Notes: generated by a model from the sequence alone, not told the origin. Positions 25,980 to 35,019 are shown, numbered from the stretch's first letter. The stretch is 64,000 bases of DNA from Paraburkholderia sediminicola (GCF_902859805.1 NZ_CADIKC010000008.1:186001-250000), one strand, 5' to 3'. Made by a program: numbers and translations.

Positions 25980-28196
25980 TCACCCCGCACTCGCGAATTC
26001 GCCGGACGCACGCTCGTCAGGCAACCAGCGTGGCAACCCTGCGAGTGCCGCATCGATCCGTTGCGCGAGCCGCTCCAGCGTTTGCCCGCCTGACGTCTCC
26101 GCTGCTCCGGCAGGCGGCAGCGCGGTGCGCAATCCACTCGGGTCGAGCCGTGCCGGCGTCATAGCGGCCGGTCGCTCAGCCGCGAGCTGCGACGCGTATC
26201 GCTCCAGCGCATCCGCGACATCCGACTGGAACTTCGCTGCGCGCTCCATCTGTGCGCCTGCCGACGCATTGATCATCGCTTCATGGTGAAACGCTGCGAG
26301 CGCGACAAGCATCGCCCGGCTCTGCGCGAGCACTGTCTGCGACAGCAAGGTAATACGTGTTGTTTCTCCCTCACGCCAGTCGGGTTCGAGCGCGACACGC
26401 GCGAGCGCCATTTCGCAATCCGCGACCATGGCCCACGCTTCAACCACCGCTGCAGAATCCGTCGCGCGTGGGCCGCGCTGTACCGTCGTCGCCTCGATAC
26501 GCACCAGTGCGGCGATCTTGCGCAATATCGACGTCAGTTGCGCACGCAGGCCATCCGATTCGCGTTCCGGCCACAACGACAGCTGGATGAAGGTGGCCAC
26601 GCCGACACCCAGGATGATGCCGACGATCCGGTCGCGGATCTCCGTGAGATCCGACGGTGGCGAGAACGATTCGAGCAAGGCCAGTGCAAACGTGAACATG
26701 ATCTGGATTCCTGCATAGCTGATCCGCTCGGATCCCGCTGCCACCCAGGCGCCGATTGCGATCACGGGCAGGCTCATCAGCAACAGCCCCGTCACGCTTT
26801 CCAGGTGTGGGATCACGAACGCGACCATGAACAGCGCCACTGCACTGCCGATCAATGCACCGGTGATCCGCAGCACGCCCTGGCGGCTCGACGCGCCAAG
26901 GCTCGGCAACGCGACGACGAGACATGTCAGCATGATCGTGTGGATACCCGGCCAGTTCACCGCGTTGTAGAACACGTAGCAGATCAGTACAGAGAACAGC
27001 GTACGCAGCGCGAAGCGCGCGTAACGCGGATTCGCGAAGACGTCCGGTTCGGGTTGCGCGGAATGCGCTGGCGCTTTCGTCGCCTGCTCTGCTTTTTCTG
27101 CTTTGTCCGCTTTTTCTGCTTTTTCCCTTTGCTCCGCTGCACTGCCGGCGGCCGCGTCATCCGGCGGCGAAGCGACGGCGCCCCGCGCGGCCTCGGAGAA
27201 CACGTTGAGCGCACGTTGCATCGCGTCGAGCGCGGGTATGGAGGTCAACACCGGCGCCTCGCGCGATGCGCCCCAATGCCGCCATTGCAGGTTGTCGCCG
27301 ATCGCGTGATCGAGCGACACGAGTTCGTCCTGCACCACGCGGATGGCATCGATCTGCCCCGCGTCGTGCGCGACTGCATGCTCAGGCAGCACCGCCGCAG
27401 CTTCGAAGATACGCGATACCACGGTCACGCAGGCCAACCATGCCGAGGCATCTTCCTCGCTGTAGTGGTGACGCATGGTCGAAAAGCGCAACAGCTTCTG
27501 CAACGCGAGTGCGCCGCGCTCGAGATCGAGCGAGCCGATGCGCACGGCCGGCGCATTCGCGTCGATCATGACCGCGAGCCGCGCACGGGCCGACGCGAGC
27601 TGCTGTTGCATGGCGGCGCGCAACTGCTGCTCCGGTTCGGCCGGCAAAAACAGCGTGTTGATGATTAACGCCAATACAACTGCGTAGTTGACCGCCACCC
27701 ACACCCACAGACAGTTACGCACCAACGCTTCCGCGTTATCGGTCTGATCGACAAAGGTCTGCGCGTAAATCACGATCAGCGAAACGAGAAAGAACACCAG
27801 CCCCAGTTTCGCCACGGCTCGCATCAGATACGCGCTGCAAAAAAAGATGGCGCTTGCGACGATGATGCGCAGCAGCGGGTAGTCGAACGTCAGCTGGTAG
27901 ACGCCGATAATGCAGGCGATCGCGCAGGTCGTGCCGATCAGGGCCAGCAATGCGACGAGACGCGTCAGCACGATGTTCGACTGCGTGACGAAGAACACCG
28001 CGATCAGCGACAACGCCAGCTCCGGCACCTGCAAGGTCATCGACACGACAGTCACGATCGCGCAGCTGAGCACGCTGCGCATGGCCACGTTGGCGCGCCC
28101 CGGAAACCCGCCAAGCTCCGCGCGCAGGAAGCCTGCCAGTTGTTCGAGCGGGCGCGGCCAGGCGAGATGACGCCCGACGCCGTCGAGCCCGCTCAT
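25980..28196 (-). CDS. FUSC-family inner-membrane aromatic acid exporter
   Basis: 738-residue fusaric-acid-resistance/AaeB-like membrane protein. Two blocks of hydrophobic helices (about 45-190 and 400-530) flank soluble regions, as in the FUSC family that exports aromatic carboxylates. A Lys/Glu/Ala-rich linker (EKAEKADKAEKAE) precedes the second block and comes from short CTTTTTCTG-type DNA repeats near 27095-27125. The start ATG overlaps the stop of the HlyD gene (ATGA at 28193-28196). With HlyD, NodT and YtcA it makes a complete tripartite pump. Its proximity to aromatic catabolism 11 kb away suggests a relief valve for hydroxybenzoates, which is an inference. Confidence 0.9.
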   Translation of the reverse strand: MSGLDGVGRHLAWPRPLEQLAGFLRAELGGFPGRANVAMRSVLSCAIVTVVSMTLQVPELALSLIAVFFVTQSNIVLTRLVALLALIGTTCAIACIIGVYQLTFDYPLLRIIVASAIFFCSAYLMRAVAKLGLVFFLVSLIVIYAQTFVDQTDNAEALVRNCLWVWVAVNYAVVLALIINTLFLPAEPEQQLRAAMQQQLASARARLAVMIDANAPAVRIGSLDLERGALALQKLLRFSTMRHHYSEEDASAWLACVTVVSRIFEAAAVLPEHAVAHDAGQIDAIRVVQDELVSLDHAIGDNLQWRHWGASREAPVLTSIPALDAMQRALNVFSEAARGAVASPPDDAAAGSAAEQREKAEKADKAEKAEQATKAPAHSAQPEPDVFANPRYARFALRTLFSVLICYVFYNAVNWPGIHTIMLTCLVVALPSLGASSRQGVLRITGALIGSAVALFMVAFVIPHLESVTGLLLMSLPVIAIGAWVAAGSERISYAGIQIMFTFALALLESFSPPSDLTEIRDRIVGIILGVGVATFIQLSLWPERESDGLRAQLTSILRKIAALVRIEATTVQRGPRATDSAAVVEAWAMVADCEMALARVALEPDWREGETTRITLLSQTVLAQSRAMLVALAAFHHEAMINASAGAQMERAAKFQSDVADALERYASQLAAERPAAMTPARLDPSGLRTALPPAGAAETSGGQTLERLAQRIDAALAGLPRWLPDERASGEFASAG

Positions 28197-29290
28197 GACG
28201 GCGCTCCATTGGCTGTCGCACGATTGTCACGATTGTCGCGACGTTCGGGCTGCAGCACCGCAACCGCGGACGTACCAATCCGGAACATCTCCGGATCGGG
28301 ATGATCGACCAGAATCTTCACTGGAAAGCGCTGTGCGACGTGCACCCAGTTGATGCTGCGCTGAATGCTCGGCAGACCGTTCGCGGTGCCGCTGCCGTCC
28401 TGCGGATCGACGCCGAAGCCGATCGAGTCGACCGACCCGCTGAAACGGATGCGCGTATTGCTCATCAGGTACACGGTCGCGCGGGTGCCGGGCCGGATGT
28501 TGCCGAGCTCGTTCTCACGGAGATTGGCGATCACGTACCAATGCCGCGTATCGATCAGCGTGAAGACGGGCTTTTGCGCGGACACGAATTGCCCGACCGA
28601 CGTTCGCAACTCGACGACGCGGCCATCGAACGGCGCGCGCACGCTCGCGTATTCCAGGTTGAGCTGCGCCGTCGAGATTTCAGCCGTCAGCACCGCGCGC
28701 TGCGCGACAAGCGCGGCGACGCTGCTGACGCCTGCCTCCGCCTGGCGCGCCTGTGCCTGCGCGGCCGCGAGCTCGGCCTGCGCGGCGCGGTATGCGGTGC
28801 GCGCGCGGTCCAGGTCGTCGGCGGAAATGTAGCCCTTGCCGATCAGCGGCTCCATTCTCGCCAGCGTGTCTCCCGTCTGCTTCGCGGAGGTCTGCGCGCG
28901 CACGACCGCCGACCTGGCGGCGTCGGCGCTAAAGACTTGCGCGTTGACGGTGCGTTGCGTCAGCGGAATCTGCGCATCGAGTTGTGCGAGCGCCGCCTGG
29001 GCGCGCTGCAACGCGAACTGATACGGCCGCGGGTCGATCTCGAACAGCAGATCGCCCTGCTTCACCGCCTGGTTGTTGCGCACCGCGAGCGTCACGATCT
29101 TGCCGCTGACTTCGGGCGAGACGCCGATCGTATCGGCGTACGCATAGGCGTCGTCGGTGCGCGGCACGGTATCTACGCGCCAGATCACGGCGATGATCGC
29201 GATCACGGCCAGCACAATCAGCAGGATGGCGGGCCAGGTTCGCGGACGCTGCTTTCCTGCGTCCGTGCTTTGAGCAGCAGTCATGGTCAC
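28193..29290 (-). CDS. HlyD-family periplasmic adaptor (AaeA-like)
   Basis: 365-residue membrane-fusion protein. One N-terminal membrane helix (ILLIVLAVIAIIAVIW) is followed by the lipoyl-like half VSGKIVTLAVRNNQAVKQGDLLFEIDP, a long coiled-coil hairpin rich in Ala/Gln, the second half YASVRAPFDGRV, and a beta-barrel. This is the adaptor that joins the FUSC exporter to the NodT channel. The start is a GTG at 29290 or the ATG two codons later. It lies 15 bases after the YtcA gene and overlaps the FUSC start by four bases, so coupling is tight. Confidence 0.9.
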   Translation of the reverse strand: MTMTAAQSTDAGKQRPRTWPAILLIVLAVIAIIAVIWRVDTVPRTDDAYAYADTIGVSPEVSGKIVTLAVRNNQAVKQGDLLFEIDPRPYQFALQRAQAALAQLDAQIPLTQRTVNAQVFSADAARSAVVRAQTSAKQTGDTLARMEPLIGKGYISADDLDRARTAYRAAQAELAAAQAQARQAEAGVSSVAALVAQRAVLTAEISTAQLNLEYASVRAPFDGRVVELRTSVGQFVSAQKPVFTLIDTRHWYVIANLRENELGNIRPGTRATVYLMSNTRIRFSGSVDSIGFGVDPQDGSGTANGLPSIQRSINWVHVAQRFPVKILVDHPDPEMFRIGTSAVAVLQPERRDNRDNRATANGAPS

Positions 29291-29305
29291 ACGGTCGATC
29301 AGAAG

Positions 29306-29590
29306 TTAAAGGTTGAAGCCTGCTACCCAGAGCGCGATGGAAAACAGCACCGTCAACGCCGGATAGACGATCGCGGGCGGCGTGAGCCAGGCGCCGCGGC
29401 CGCTTCGCGAAAGCAGCACGTGCACGCATACGACCAGCAGCACGCCACCCACGATACAAAACAGCCAGTCCGGAAAATACGCACCCAGCACGCCGACCGA
29501 CGGCGCGTCGCTACACGCAGTCAGCGTCAGCGTCGCGCACGACATCAGAACCGCCCATCCATGGCGCCTACGGCGCACACCACTCCACAT
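29306..29590 (-). CDS. YtcA-family lipoprotein
   Basis: 94 residues. A short signal ends in the lipobox LTAC (Cys around 26), and two hydrophobic helices follow (LFCIVGGVLLVVCVHVLL and YPALTVLFSIALWVAGF). This matches the YtcA family, small proteins found at the head of HlyD-FUSC-NodT operons. Its mechanism is unknown; a structural or stabilising role in the pump is likely. AGGGAGAG before the ATG supports the start. It is the first gene of the four-gene minus-strand operon. Confidence 0.82.
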   Translation of the reverse strand: MWSGVRRRRHGWAVLMSCATLTLTACSDAPSVGVLGAYFPDWLFCIVGGVLLVVCVHVLLSRSGRGAWLTPPAIVYPALTVLFSIALWVAGFNL

Positions 29591-29679
29591 CGCCGTCTCT
29601 CCCTGATGGCAGGCAATGAAGCATTACGACTCAACTGCACGCGCGATCCTGGCGCACCGGACATTCCGGATGCCAGGCT

Positions 29680-31401
29680 TCAGCGCGTCAGGTTCACTTT
29701 CGCGAGATCGATCAGCTCGCCGCCGCGTCCATCCATCACCGCCTTCATCATGAAGAGGCCGAAATGCCAGGCTTCATCGACGGTGGTCTTCGGCGGCATG
29801 ATCAGTTCCTGCCGTGCACTGACGACATCGACGAGCGCGGGTCCGTCGTGGGCGAGCGCTGCCGCGATCGCGCCTTCGAGTTCCTGGGGCTTCTCGACGC
29901 GAATGCCCTTCACGCCCATCGCTTCGGCCATGCGCGCGAAGTTCGGATTGATGAGGTCGGTGCCGGTATCGACGAAGCCCGACGCACGCATTTCGATCTC
30001 GACGAAACCCAGCGTGCCGTTGTTCAGCACGATCACCTTCACCGGCAGCTTCGCCTGAACCAGCGTGATGAAGTCGCCCATCATCATCGTGAAGCCGCCG
30101 TCGCCGGACATCGAGATCACCTGGCGGCCAGGATAGGTGGCTTGAGCACCGATCGAATGCAGCATCGCGTTCGCCATCGAGCCGTGATTGAACGAACCGA
30201 TCAGCCGGCGCCGGCCGTTCAGCTTCAGATAGCGCGCCGTCCACGCGATCGGCGTGCCGACGTCGCAGGTGAAGATCGCGTCGTCGGCCGCGAGCTGGCT
30301 CACGAGCCGCGTCACATACTGCGGATGGATCGTCGTGCTCGACGGATTGCTCTCCGCGAGCGAGTCGAGATCCTTGCGCGCCTGCTTGTAATGCGTGAGT
30401 GCGCTGTCGAGATGCGACGAATCGGTCTTTTCCTTGAGGATCGGCAGCAACGCGGCGAGCGTGTCCTTGACCGTGCCGACAAGACCAAGATCGAGCGAAC
30501 AGCGGTTGCCGAGCGCTTCGGGACGCACGTCGATCTGTGCGATCGTGGCGTCCTCCGGATAGAACTGCCGGTAGGGAAAATCGGTGCCGAGCAGAAGCAG
30601 CATGTCGCACGCTTTCATCGCGGCGTAGCCCGATGCGAACCCCACCATGCCCGTCATGCCGACGTCGTAGGGGTTGTCATGTTCGATGTGCTCCTTGCCG
30701 CGCAGCGAGTGCACGATCGGCGCCTTCAGGCGCTTCGCGAGCTCGACCACTTCGTCGTGCGCGCCCGCGCAGCCCGCGCCGCACATCAGCGTCACACGCG
30801 ATGCCGCGTGCAACACATCGGCGAGGCGCGCGATCTCTTCGTCCGCCGGACGCAGCACGGGCGGCGCCGACGGCACCAGCCAGGGCGCGACCTTGGCCGT
30901 AGTCCGCGACAGCGCGACGTTGCCCGGAATCACGACAACCGCCACGCCGCGCCGCCCGACCGCGGCGCGCATTGCGCGGGTCAGGATCTGCGGCAACTGG
31001 TCGACGTGCGACACCAGTTCCACGTAATGGCTGCACTCCTTGAACAGGATTTCCGGATGCGTCGCCTGAAAGTAGTCGATGCCGATTTCCGAGCTGGGAA
31101 TGTGCGCGGCGATCGCGAGCACAGGCACACCGCTGCGGTGGCAGTCGAATAGTCCGTTGATCAGGTGGAGATTGCCCGGTCCGCAACTGCCGGCACATAC
31201 CGCCAGTTGACCGGTGAGATGCGCTTCCGCACCGGCCGCGAAGGCCGCGCCCTCCTCGTGCCGCACGTGAATCCAGTCGATCTCGCCGGAGCGCCTGAGC
31301 GAATCGGAGATGCCGTTCAGCGAGTCGCCGACGACGCCGTAAATGCGCTTTACGCCGGCCTGTGCCAGGGCATCGACCAGATAGTCCGCTGCCGTGGTCA
31401 T
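29680..31401 (-). CDS. poxB: PoxB-type pyruvate oxidase, copy 3
   Basis: 573 residues, the same length as copy 1 at 4060 and very similar along its entire length, including the catalytic Glu (RHEEGAAFAAGAEA), GSCGPGN, GDGGFTMMMGDF, NNGTLGF and the PoxB-type membrane-binding tail LIDLAKVNLTR. It should oxidise pyruvate to acetate and CO2 at the membrane with ubiquinone. GGAGG five bases before the ATG at 31401 fixes the start, although the frame is open to 31539. The leader carries a GC-rich hairpin. It lies 89 bases upstream of the efflux operon on the same strand, so read-through is possible. Confidence 0.9.
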   Translation of the reverse strand: MTTAADYLVDALAQAGVKRIYGVVGDSLNGISDSLRRSGEIDWIHVRHEEGAAFAAGAEAHLTGQLAVCAGSCGPGNLHLINGLFDCHRSGVPVLAIAAHIPSSEIGIDYFQATHPEILFKECSHYVELVSHVDQLPQILTRAMRAAVGRRGVAVVVIPGNVALSRTTAKVAPWLVPSAPPVLRPADEEIARLADVLHAASRVTLMCGAGCAGAHDEVVELAKRLKAPIVHSLRGKEHIEHDNPYDVGMTGMVGFASGYAAMKACDMLLLLGTDFPYRQFYPEDATIAQIDVRPEALGNRCSLDLGLVGTVKDTLAALLPILKEKTDSSHLDSALTHYKQARKDLDSLAESNPSSTTIHPQYVTRLVSQLAADDAIFTCDVGTPIAWTARYLKLNGRRRLIGSFNHGSMANAMLHSIGAQATYPGRQVISMSGDGGFTMMMGDFITLVQAKLPVKVIVLNNGTLGFVEIEMRASGFVDTGTDLINPNFARMAEAMGVKGIRVEKPQELEGAIAAALAHDGPALVDVVSARQELIMPPKTTVDEAWHFGLFMMKAVMDGRGGELIDLAKVNLTR

Positions 31402-31435
31402 GATGCCTCCTGCCGACGTGCCGCAACGGACCTGG

Positions 31436-31452
31436 CCGCCCCCTTGGGGGGC
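31436..31452 (-). promoter_or_regulatory. GC-rich hairpin in the poxB copy 3 leader
   Basis: CCCCC-TT-GGGGG with flanking G/C pairs forms a very stable hairpin 35-50 bases before the ATG at 31401 on the minus strand. The surrounding string (CGCTGCCCCCCAAGGGGGCG on the minus strand) is, from memory, a frequent intergenic element in Burkholderia-type genomes. It could be a terminator-like or attenuating element, or a dispersed repeat. Confidence 0.45.
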
Positions 31453-31630
31453 AGCGAAACTGAATGAGCGTGGGGGTAATTCACGATGCGCCTCCTTCTC
31501 CCGGTGACGGGGCGTGCAGGCACATGTGCCGGCGGCCACGGTTTGACTTCGACCATGGTGTCGCGGCTCGTCCGGGCGTGCTTTAGGATTCGCACGGTGA
31601 CGTATCGAAATCGCGTGAACCGGCGGCGCA

Positions 31631-31711
31631 ACGATTTCGAAAGGAAATCGTGCCCGCCGGGGATACCGTGGCTTACCTGCCGCTACGGGGATCCACTTCT
31701 ACGGCGGGCAC
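31631..31711. terminator. Overlapping hairpins downstream of pirin 1
   Basis: ACGATTTC (31631-31638) and GAAATCGT (31644-31651) form an 8-bp stem with a 5-base loop. GTGCCCGCC (31650-31658) pairs with GGCGGGCAC (31703-31711). The latter arm lies 22 bases beyond the stop of the minus-strand pirin gene. Neither is followed by a long T-run, so the assignment as a terminator is tentative. Confidence 0.4.
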
Positions 31712-31732
31712 GCGTTCCTTCGGTATCCGCGC

Positions 31733-32602
31733 TTACCGCGCGCGGCGCTGCGCGGCCAGATCGCGACCGATGCGGCGAATCTCAGCCTCGCCCTGTGCAA
31801 GAGCATCAGCGTTCGTATGCACCGAGTAGTGGCCGAGCACCAGCGGATAGGGATGCTTGATCGCGGAGCCGATGACGAACGAGGTGGCTTGTTCGGCATG
31901 CAACTCGATGGGCGCCCCGTCGGCGGATTCCTCGAATATGGCGAGCTCCCCTGCCTCGATCGGCTCGGATGCGTTGAGCCTCCCCTTGTCGATCGCCAGC
32001 CACGAGACGTTGTGTCCGGCAGGCGGCACGTAGCGCCACGTCTGCCCCGCGTTCAGTTCAACATGGAAGTAGTTGATGCCTTCAGGCGCGCGGATATCGC
32101 TCGTCGCCGATCCGTGGCGGCCGATGATGACGCGAACCGGCCCATCCCGCTGAACCTCGGCCGGCGCGATGTACTGGCTTTCCGCCGGCGAGTTCTCCTG
32201 CGCGGGCGGCAGCGCGACCCAGAGTTGAAAGAGGCGTACGGCTTCACCCGGCAATACGTTTCCGTCGTGCCAGACACCGTTGCCGGCCTTCATCCATTCG
32301 AGGCCGCCGGCGTGAAGTTCGCCACTCTTGCCAGTCGTGTCCGCGTAGGAAATTCCGCCGCTCAGCACGGTGGTGAGTGTGGCGAGGCCCGAGTGCGGGT
32401 GCATCCCGAACATCGGCTTGCCGGTCGGCACGACCACGGCGTGATCGAGGAACACAAAAGGCTTGATCAACTCGCCGATATCGGAGGGACTGGCCAGACG
32501 CGTAATGCCGCCGTGCCCACTGCCAGTGGTGCGGAATGCGACCCGGCGCGAGGCCAGCGTTGTTTCGGGAATCGGGGTGAGTACGGCTGTGTCTGTGTTC
32601 AT
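31733..32602 (-). CDS. Pirin-family protein 1
   Basis: 289-residue bicupin of the pirin family. The N-terminal cupin carries the metal-site strings HPHSGLATLT and the Glu-containing ...HAGGLEWMKAGNGVWH. Pirins are iron-binding proteins with regulatory or quercetin-dioxygenase-like roles. The gene is divergent from a LysR gene, with about 100 bases between them that hold an 8-bp inverted repeat with 16-base spacing. Control of this pirin by that LysR regulator is therefore likely. AAGG upstream of the ATG is acceptable. The substrate, if any, is unknown. Confidence 0.88.
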   Translation of the reverse strand: MNTDTAVLTPIPETTLASRRVAFRTTGSGHGGITRLASPSDIGELIKPFVFLDHAVVVPTGKPMFGMHPHSGLATLTTVLSGGISYADTTGKSGELHAGGLEWMKAGNGVWHDGNVLPGEAVRLFQLWVALPPAQENSPAESQYIAPAEVQRDGPVRVIIGRHGSATSDIRAPEGINYFHVELNAGQTWRYVPPAGHNVSWLAIDKGRLNASEPIEAGELAIFEESADGAPIELHAEQATSFVIGSAIKHPYPLVLGHYSVHTNADALAQGEAEIRRIGRDLAAQRRAR

Positions 32603-32653
32603 GGCTCTGCCTTAAGAAAAACGCGATACACGTAAGGTAAGAGCTTGCACTCC

Positions 32654-32685
32654 ATCTGAAAAGCCTATATTTTTAGATTTCAGAT
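32654..32685. promoter_or_regulatory. Putative LysR operator between pirin 1 and LysR
   Basis: ATCTGAAA (32654-32661) and TTTCAGAT (32678-32685) are perfect 8-bp inverted repeats with a 16-base A/T-rich spacer, in the short gap between divergent genes. LysR sites generally contain T-N11-A dyads with A/T-rich interiors, and the location suits control of both genes. Confidence 0.6.
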
Positions 32686-32704
32686 ATCGTTTGGAGCGAT
32701 GGAT

Positions 32705-33589
32705 ATGCTTGACGGCGTAACGCTGGACCAGCTTCGGACCTTCATCGCCGCGGTCGATGAAGGCAGCTTCTCAGCAGCCGGACGCAAGCTCCGGCGCGCG
32801 CAATCGGTGGTTAGCCAGACCCTTGCGAATCTCGAGGCACAACTGGAAGTGAAGCTGTTCGATCGCACGGCCCGCTACCCGCAGCTCACCGACGCGGGCA
32901 AGAGCTTGCTGCTCGACGCCCGTTCCGTGGCAGACACGATCGATGGTTTCAAGGCGCGAGCGCGCGCGATGCGAGAGGGTCTGGAGCCCGAACTCTCCGT
33001 CGCGATGGACGTGATGTATCCCATGGATAGTCTGACGCGCGCGGCAGCTCAATCCCAGAAGGATTATCCGCACACGCCGCTGCGGCTCTACGTCGAAGCG
33101 CTGGGCGGCGTGATGAAGCTGGTGGTCGACCGGATCTGCAACATTGGCGTGATCGGCACGCTGCCGATCGTGACGGATGAACTACAGGTCGAATCCCTGC
33201 GCGAGCTGAAACTGGTGACGGTTGTCAGCCCTGCTCATCCGCTCGCAAATAACCGGGGCGTCGTTTCCGCGGCCGCCATCAAGAAGCACGTGCAACTCGT
33301 ACTCAGCGACCGAACCGCGTTGTCCGAGGGACGAGAGTTCGGCGTGCTGTCCGCCTCGACGTGGAGGCTCGCGGATCTGGGGGCCAAGTATGCTTTTCTG
33401 AAGGCCGGTCTGGGCTGGGGGCATATGCCCCTGCACATGGTCAAGGAAGATCTCGACAGTGGCACCCTGGTGGCGATTCGCATTGAAGGCCTGCCGCGCG
33501 ATGTAGCGATGCCGATGAAGGTTGTCTACCGCAAGGACGCGCCGCCGGGGCCGGCCGCTCGCGCCTTCATTGCACAGTTGGGGAAGTAA
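32705..33589 (+). CDS. LysR-family regulator divergent from pirin 1
   Basis: About 294 residues. It has the typical N-terminal helix-turn-helix (LDQLRTFIAAVDEGSFSAAGRKL, AQSVVSQTLANLEAQL) and an effector domain of two lobes. Two ATG codons lie close together; GGAG at 32693-32696 is eight bases from the second (32705) and only two from the first (32699), so I take the second. The divergent pirin gene is the obvious target. The ligand is unknown. Confidence 0.9.
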   Translation: MLDGVTLDQLRTFIAAVDEGSFSAAGRKLRRAQSVVSQTLANLEAQLEVKLFDRTARYPQLTDAGKSLLLDARSVADTIDGFKARARAMREGLEPELSVAMDVMYPMDSLTRAAAQSQKDYPHTPLRLYVEALGGVMKLVVDRICNIGVIGTLPIVTDELQVESLRELKLVTVVSPAHPLANNRGVVSAAAIKKHVQLVLSDRTALSEGREFGVLSASTWRLADLGAKYAFLKAGLGWGHMPLHMVKEDLDSGTLVAIRIEGLPRDVAMPMKVVYRKDAPPGPAARAFIAQLGK

Positions 33590-33690
33590 GCGATATGGCG
33601 GCGCCCCGCTGGCGTTGCAGCGAGCGCCGAAACCGGTGAGACGAGCCAGCCGGTCAGCGGGTTGGCCGGTCGTCTCAGCGGATCAGACTT

Positions 33691-34113
33691 TTAGCTCGCG
33701 TTCGCAGGCGCAACACGCAAAGCTGTGCGGCCGGTGAGCGCGTCCAGGCTGAATGCGCCGGCGCCGAACCAGGTGATTTGCAGGAGACCACCGGCCATCA
33801 TCACGTTCTTGAGGAAGTGAATCATCTGGTTCTGGTCGGCGAAGTTATGGTGGAAGAACAGTGCCGTGACCACACAGAAAACCGCCATGCCCAACGACAC
33901 AGTGCGAGCCCGGTAGCCCGACAGCAGCAGCAGGCCGCCGCCCAGCTCAGTCAGCACGGCAAGAATGAACGCGAGTGGCGGCACGGGCAGACCCATGGCC
34001 GCGATGTAGCCAACCGTCGCGCTATACGCCGCGAGTTTGCCCAGCCCGCTCATAACAAACGGTGCACCGATCAGAATACGACCCAACAACGGAAGAAACT
34101 TAAAACGTTCCAT
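33691..34113 (-). CDS. DoxX-family membrane protein
   Basis: 140 residues with four hydrophobic helices. The typical DoxX start is FLPLLGRILIGAPFVMSGLGKL, followed by PPLAFILAVLTELGGGLLLLSG. Such proteins are linked to quinone and thiol-stress responses, often beside pirins. AGGAG precedes the ATG. It lies 48 bases downstream of pirin 2 on the same strand, most likely co-transcribed, and opposite a LysR regulator. No catalytic residues are known for the family. Confidence 0.88.
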   Translation of the reverse strand: MERFKFLPLLGRILIGAPFVMSGLGKLAAYSATVGYIAAMGLPVPPLAFILAVLTELGGGLLLLSGYRARTVSLGMAVFCVVTALFFHHNFADQNQMIHFLKNVMMAGGLLQITWFGAGAFSLDALTGRTALRVAPANAS

Positions 34114-34161
34114 GACTAACTCCTAAGATAAATTTAAGCAGGTGGATTAAGAGAAAGGGAA

Positions 34162-34860
34162 TTAGCCGGCGTCCACCATCACCAGCTCGGAATCTTCAAG
34201 CGCAGAAATCTGTGCCGCGGCGACTTTCGTGATCGCCACGCCATCCAGCGGCCCAACGGGCTCGCCATTCACTTCGATGCGTCCCGAGGCCACGACGAGA
34301 TAGGCGCGGCGCGCCGGACTCAACTCGTGTCGAACGCTTTCGCCTGCCTTCAGCATTGCGCCGAACACACGCGCATTGGCGCGAATCGGCAGCGCGCCTT
34401 CGTCGCCGGCGAACCCGCTGGCAAGGGTCACAAAGCGCCCCGACCGGTCGCCTCTTGGAAACGGCTTGGTATCCCATGCGGGTTCACCACCGGCCTTGCG
34501 AGGCAGCAGCCAGATCTGGTAGACCTTGAGCGGCACGTCGCCCTTGTTGAACTCGGCGTGGCGTATGCCCGTGCCGGCGCTCATGACCTGGACATCGCCT
34601 GCGTGGATCGTTCCTTCGGATCCCACCGTGTCGCGATGCCCAAGCAGGCCCTGGCGCACATAGGTAACGATTTCCATGTCACGATGCCCGTGCATGGGGA
34701 AACCGCTGCCGACCGCGATCTCGTCGTCGTTCCAGACAATCAGGGGACCGAGGGCCGCATGATCGGGATTGCCGTCGGCGCTCACCGCGAAATGGTATTT
34801 CGCGCGCAGCCAATCCCGGTTCGCCGTGTCCAGTGATTCCCAACGCCTGTGTGTAAGCAT
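34162..34860 (-). CDS. Pirin-family protein 2 (YhhW-like)
   Basis: 232 residues, the length of the YhhW/quercetin 2,3-dioxygenase-like pirins. The N-terminal cupin has the metal-site strings GFPMHGHRDMEIVTYV and the later GTGIRHAEFN. The start RRWESLDTANRDWLRAKYHF is characteristic. The gene is divergent from the LysR gene at 35075, and a perfect 18-bp palindrome stands between them. DoxX follows in the operon. The role is probably detoxification or sensing of flavonoid/quinone compounds, by family analogy. Confidence 0.9.
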   Translation of the reverse strand: MLTHRRWESLDTANRDWLRAKYHFAVSADGNPDHAALGPLIVWNDDEIAVGSGFPMHGHRDMEIVTYVRQGLLGHRDTVGSEGTIHAGDVQVMSAGTGIRHAEFNKGDVPLKVYQIWLLPRKAGGEPAWDTKPFPRGDRSGRFVTLASGFAGDEGALPIRANARVFGAMLKAGESVRHELSPARRAYLVVASGRIEVNGEPVGPLDGVAITKVAAAQISALEDSELVMVDAG

Positions 34861-35019
34861 TTCAGACTCCGTTTCTCGCTATCGTTTCTTGCAGCCGTTT
34901 CCTGCCACCGCCCATGCGACGCTTGTCACCTGTGCGACCGACCGAATTCGGCGCCGATACAAGTGATGCAGTTGATGGGATGAATGCTATATTCGCAATG
35001 AACCCACGCATATCTCCTA

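Larger units (their letters stand above)
31402..31732. other. Intergenic region with several inverted repeats
   Basis: 331 bases between the pyruvate oxidase start and the pirin stop, without a plausible gene. It contains a GC hairpin close to the poxB start (31436-31452), an A/T-rich 8-bp hairpin (31631-31651) and a 9-bp inverted repeat with a wide spacer (31650-31711). The repeats nearer the pirin gene are placed to end its transcription, and the poxB promoter must lie between. Confidence 0.5.
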
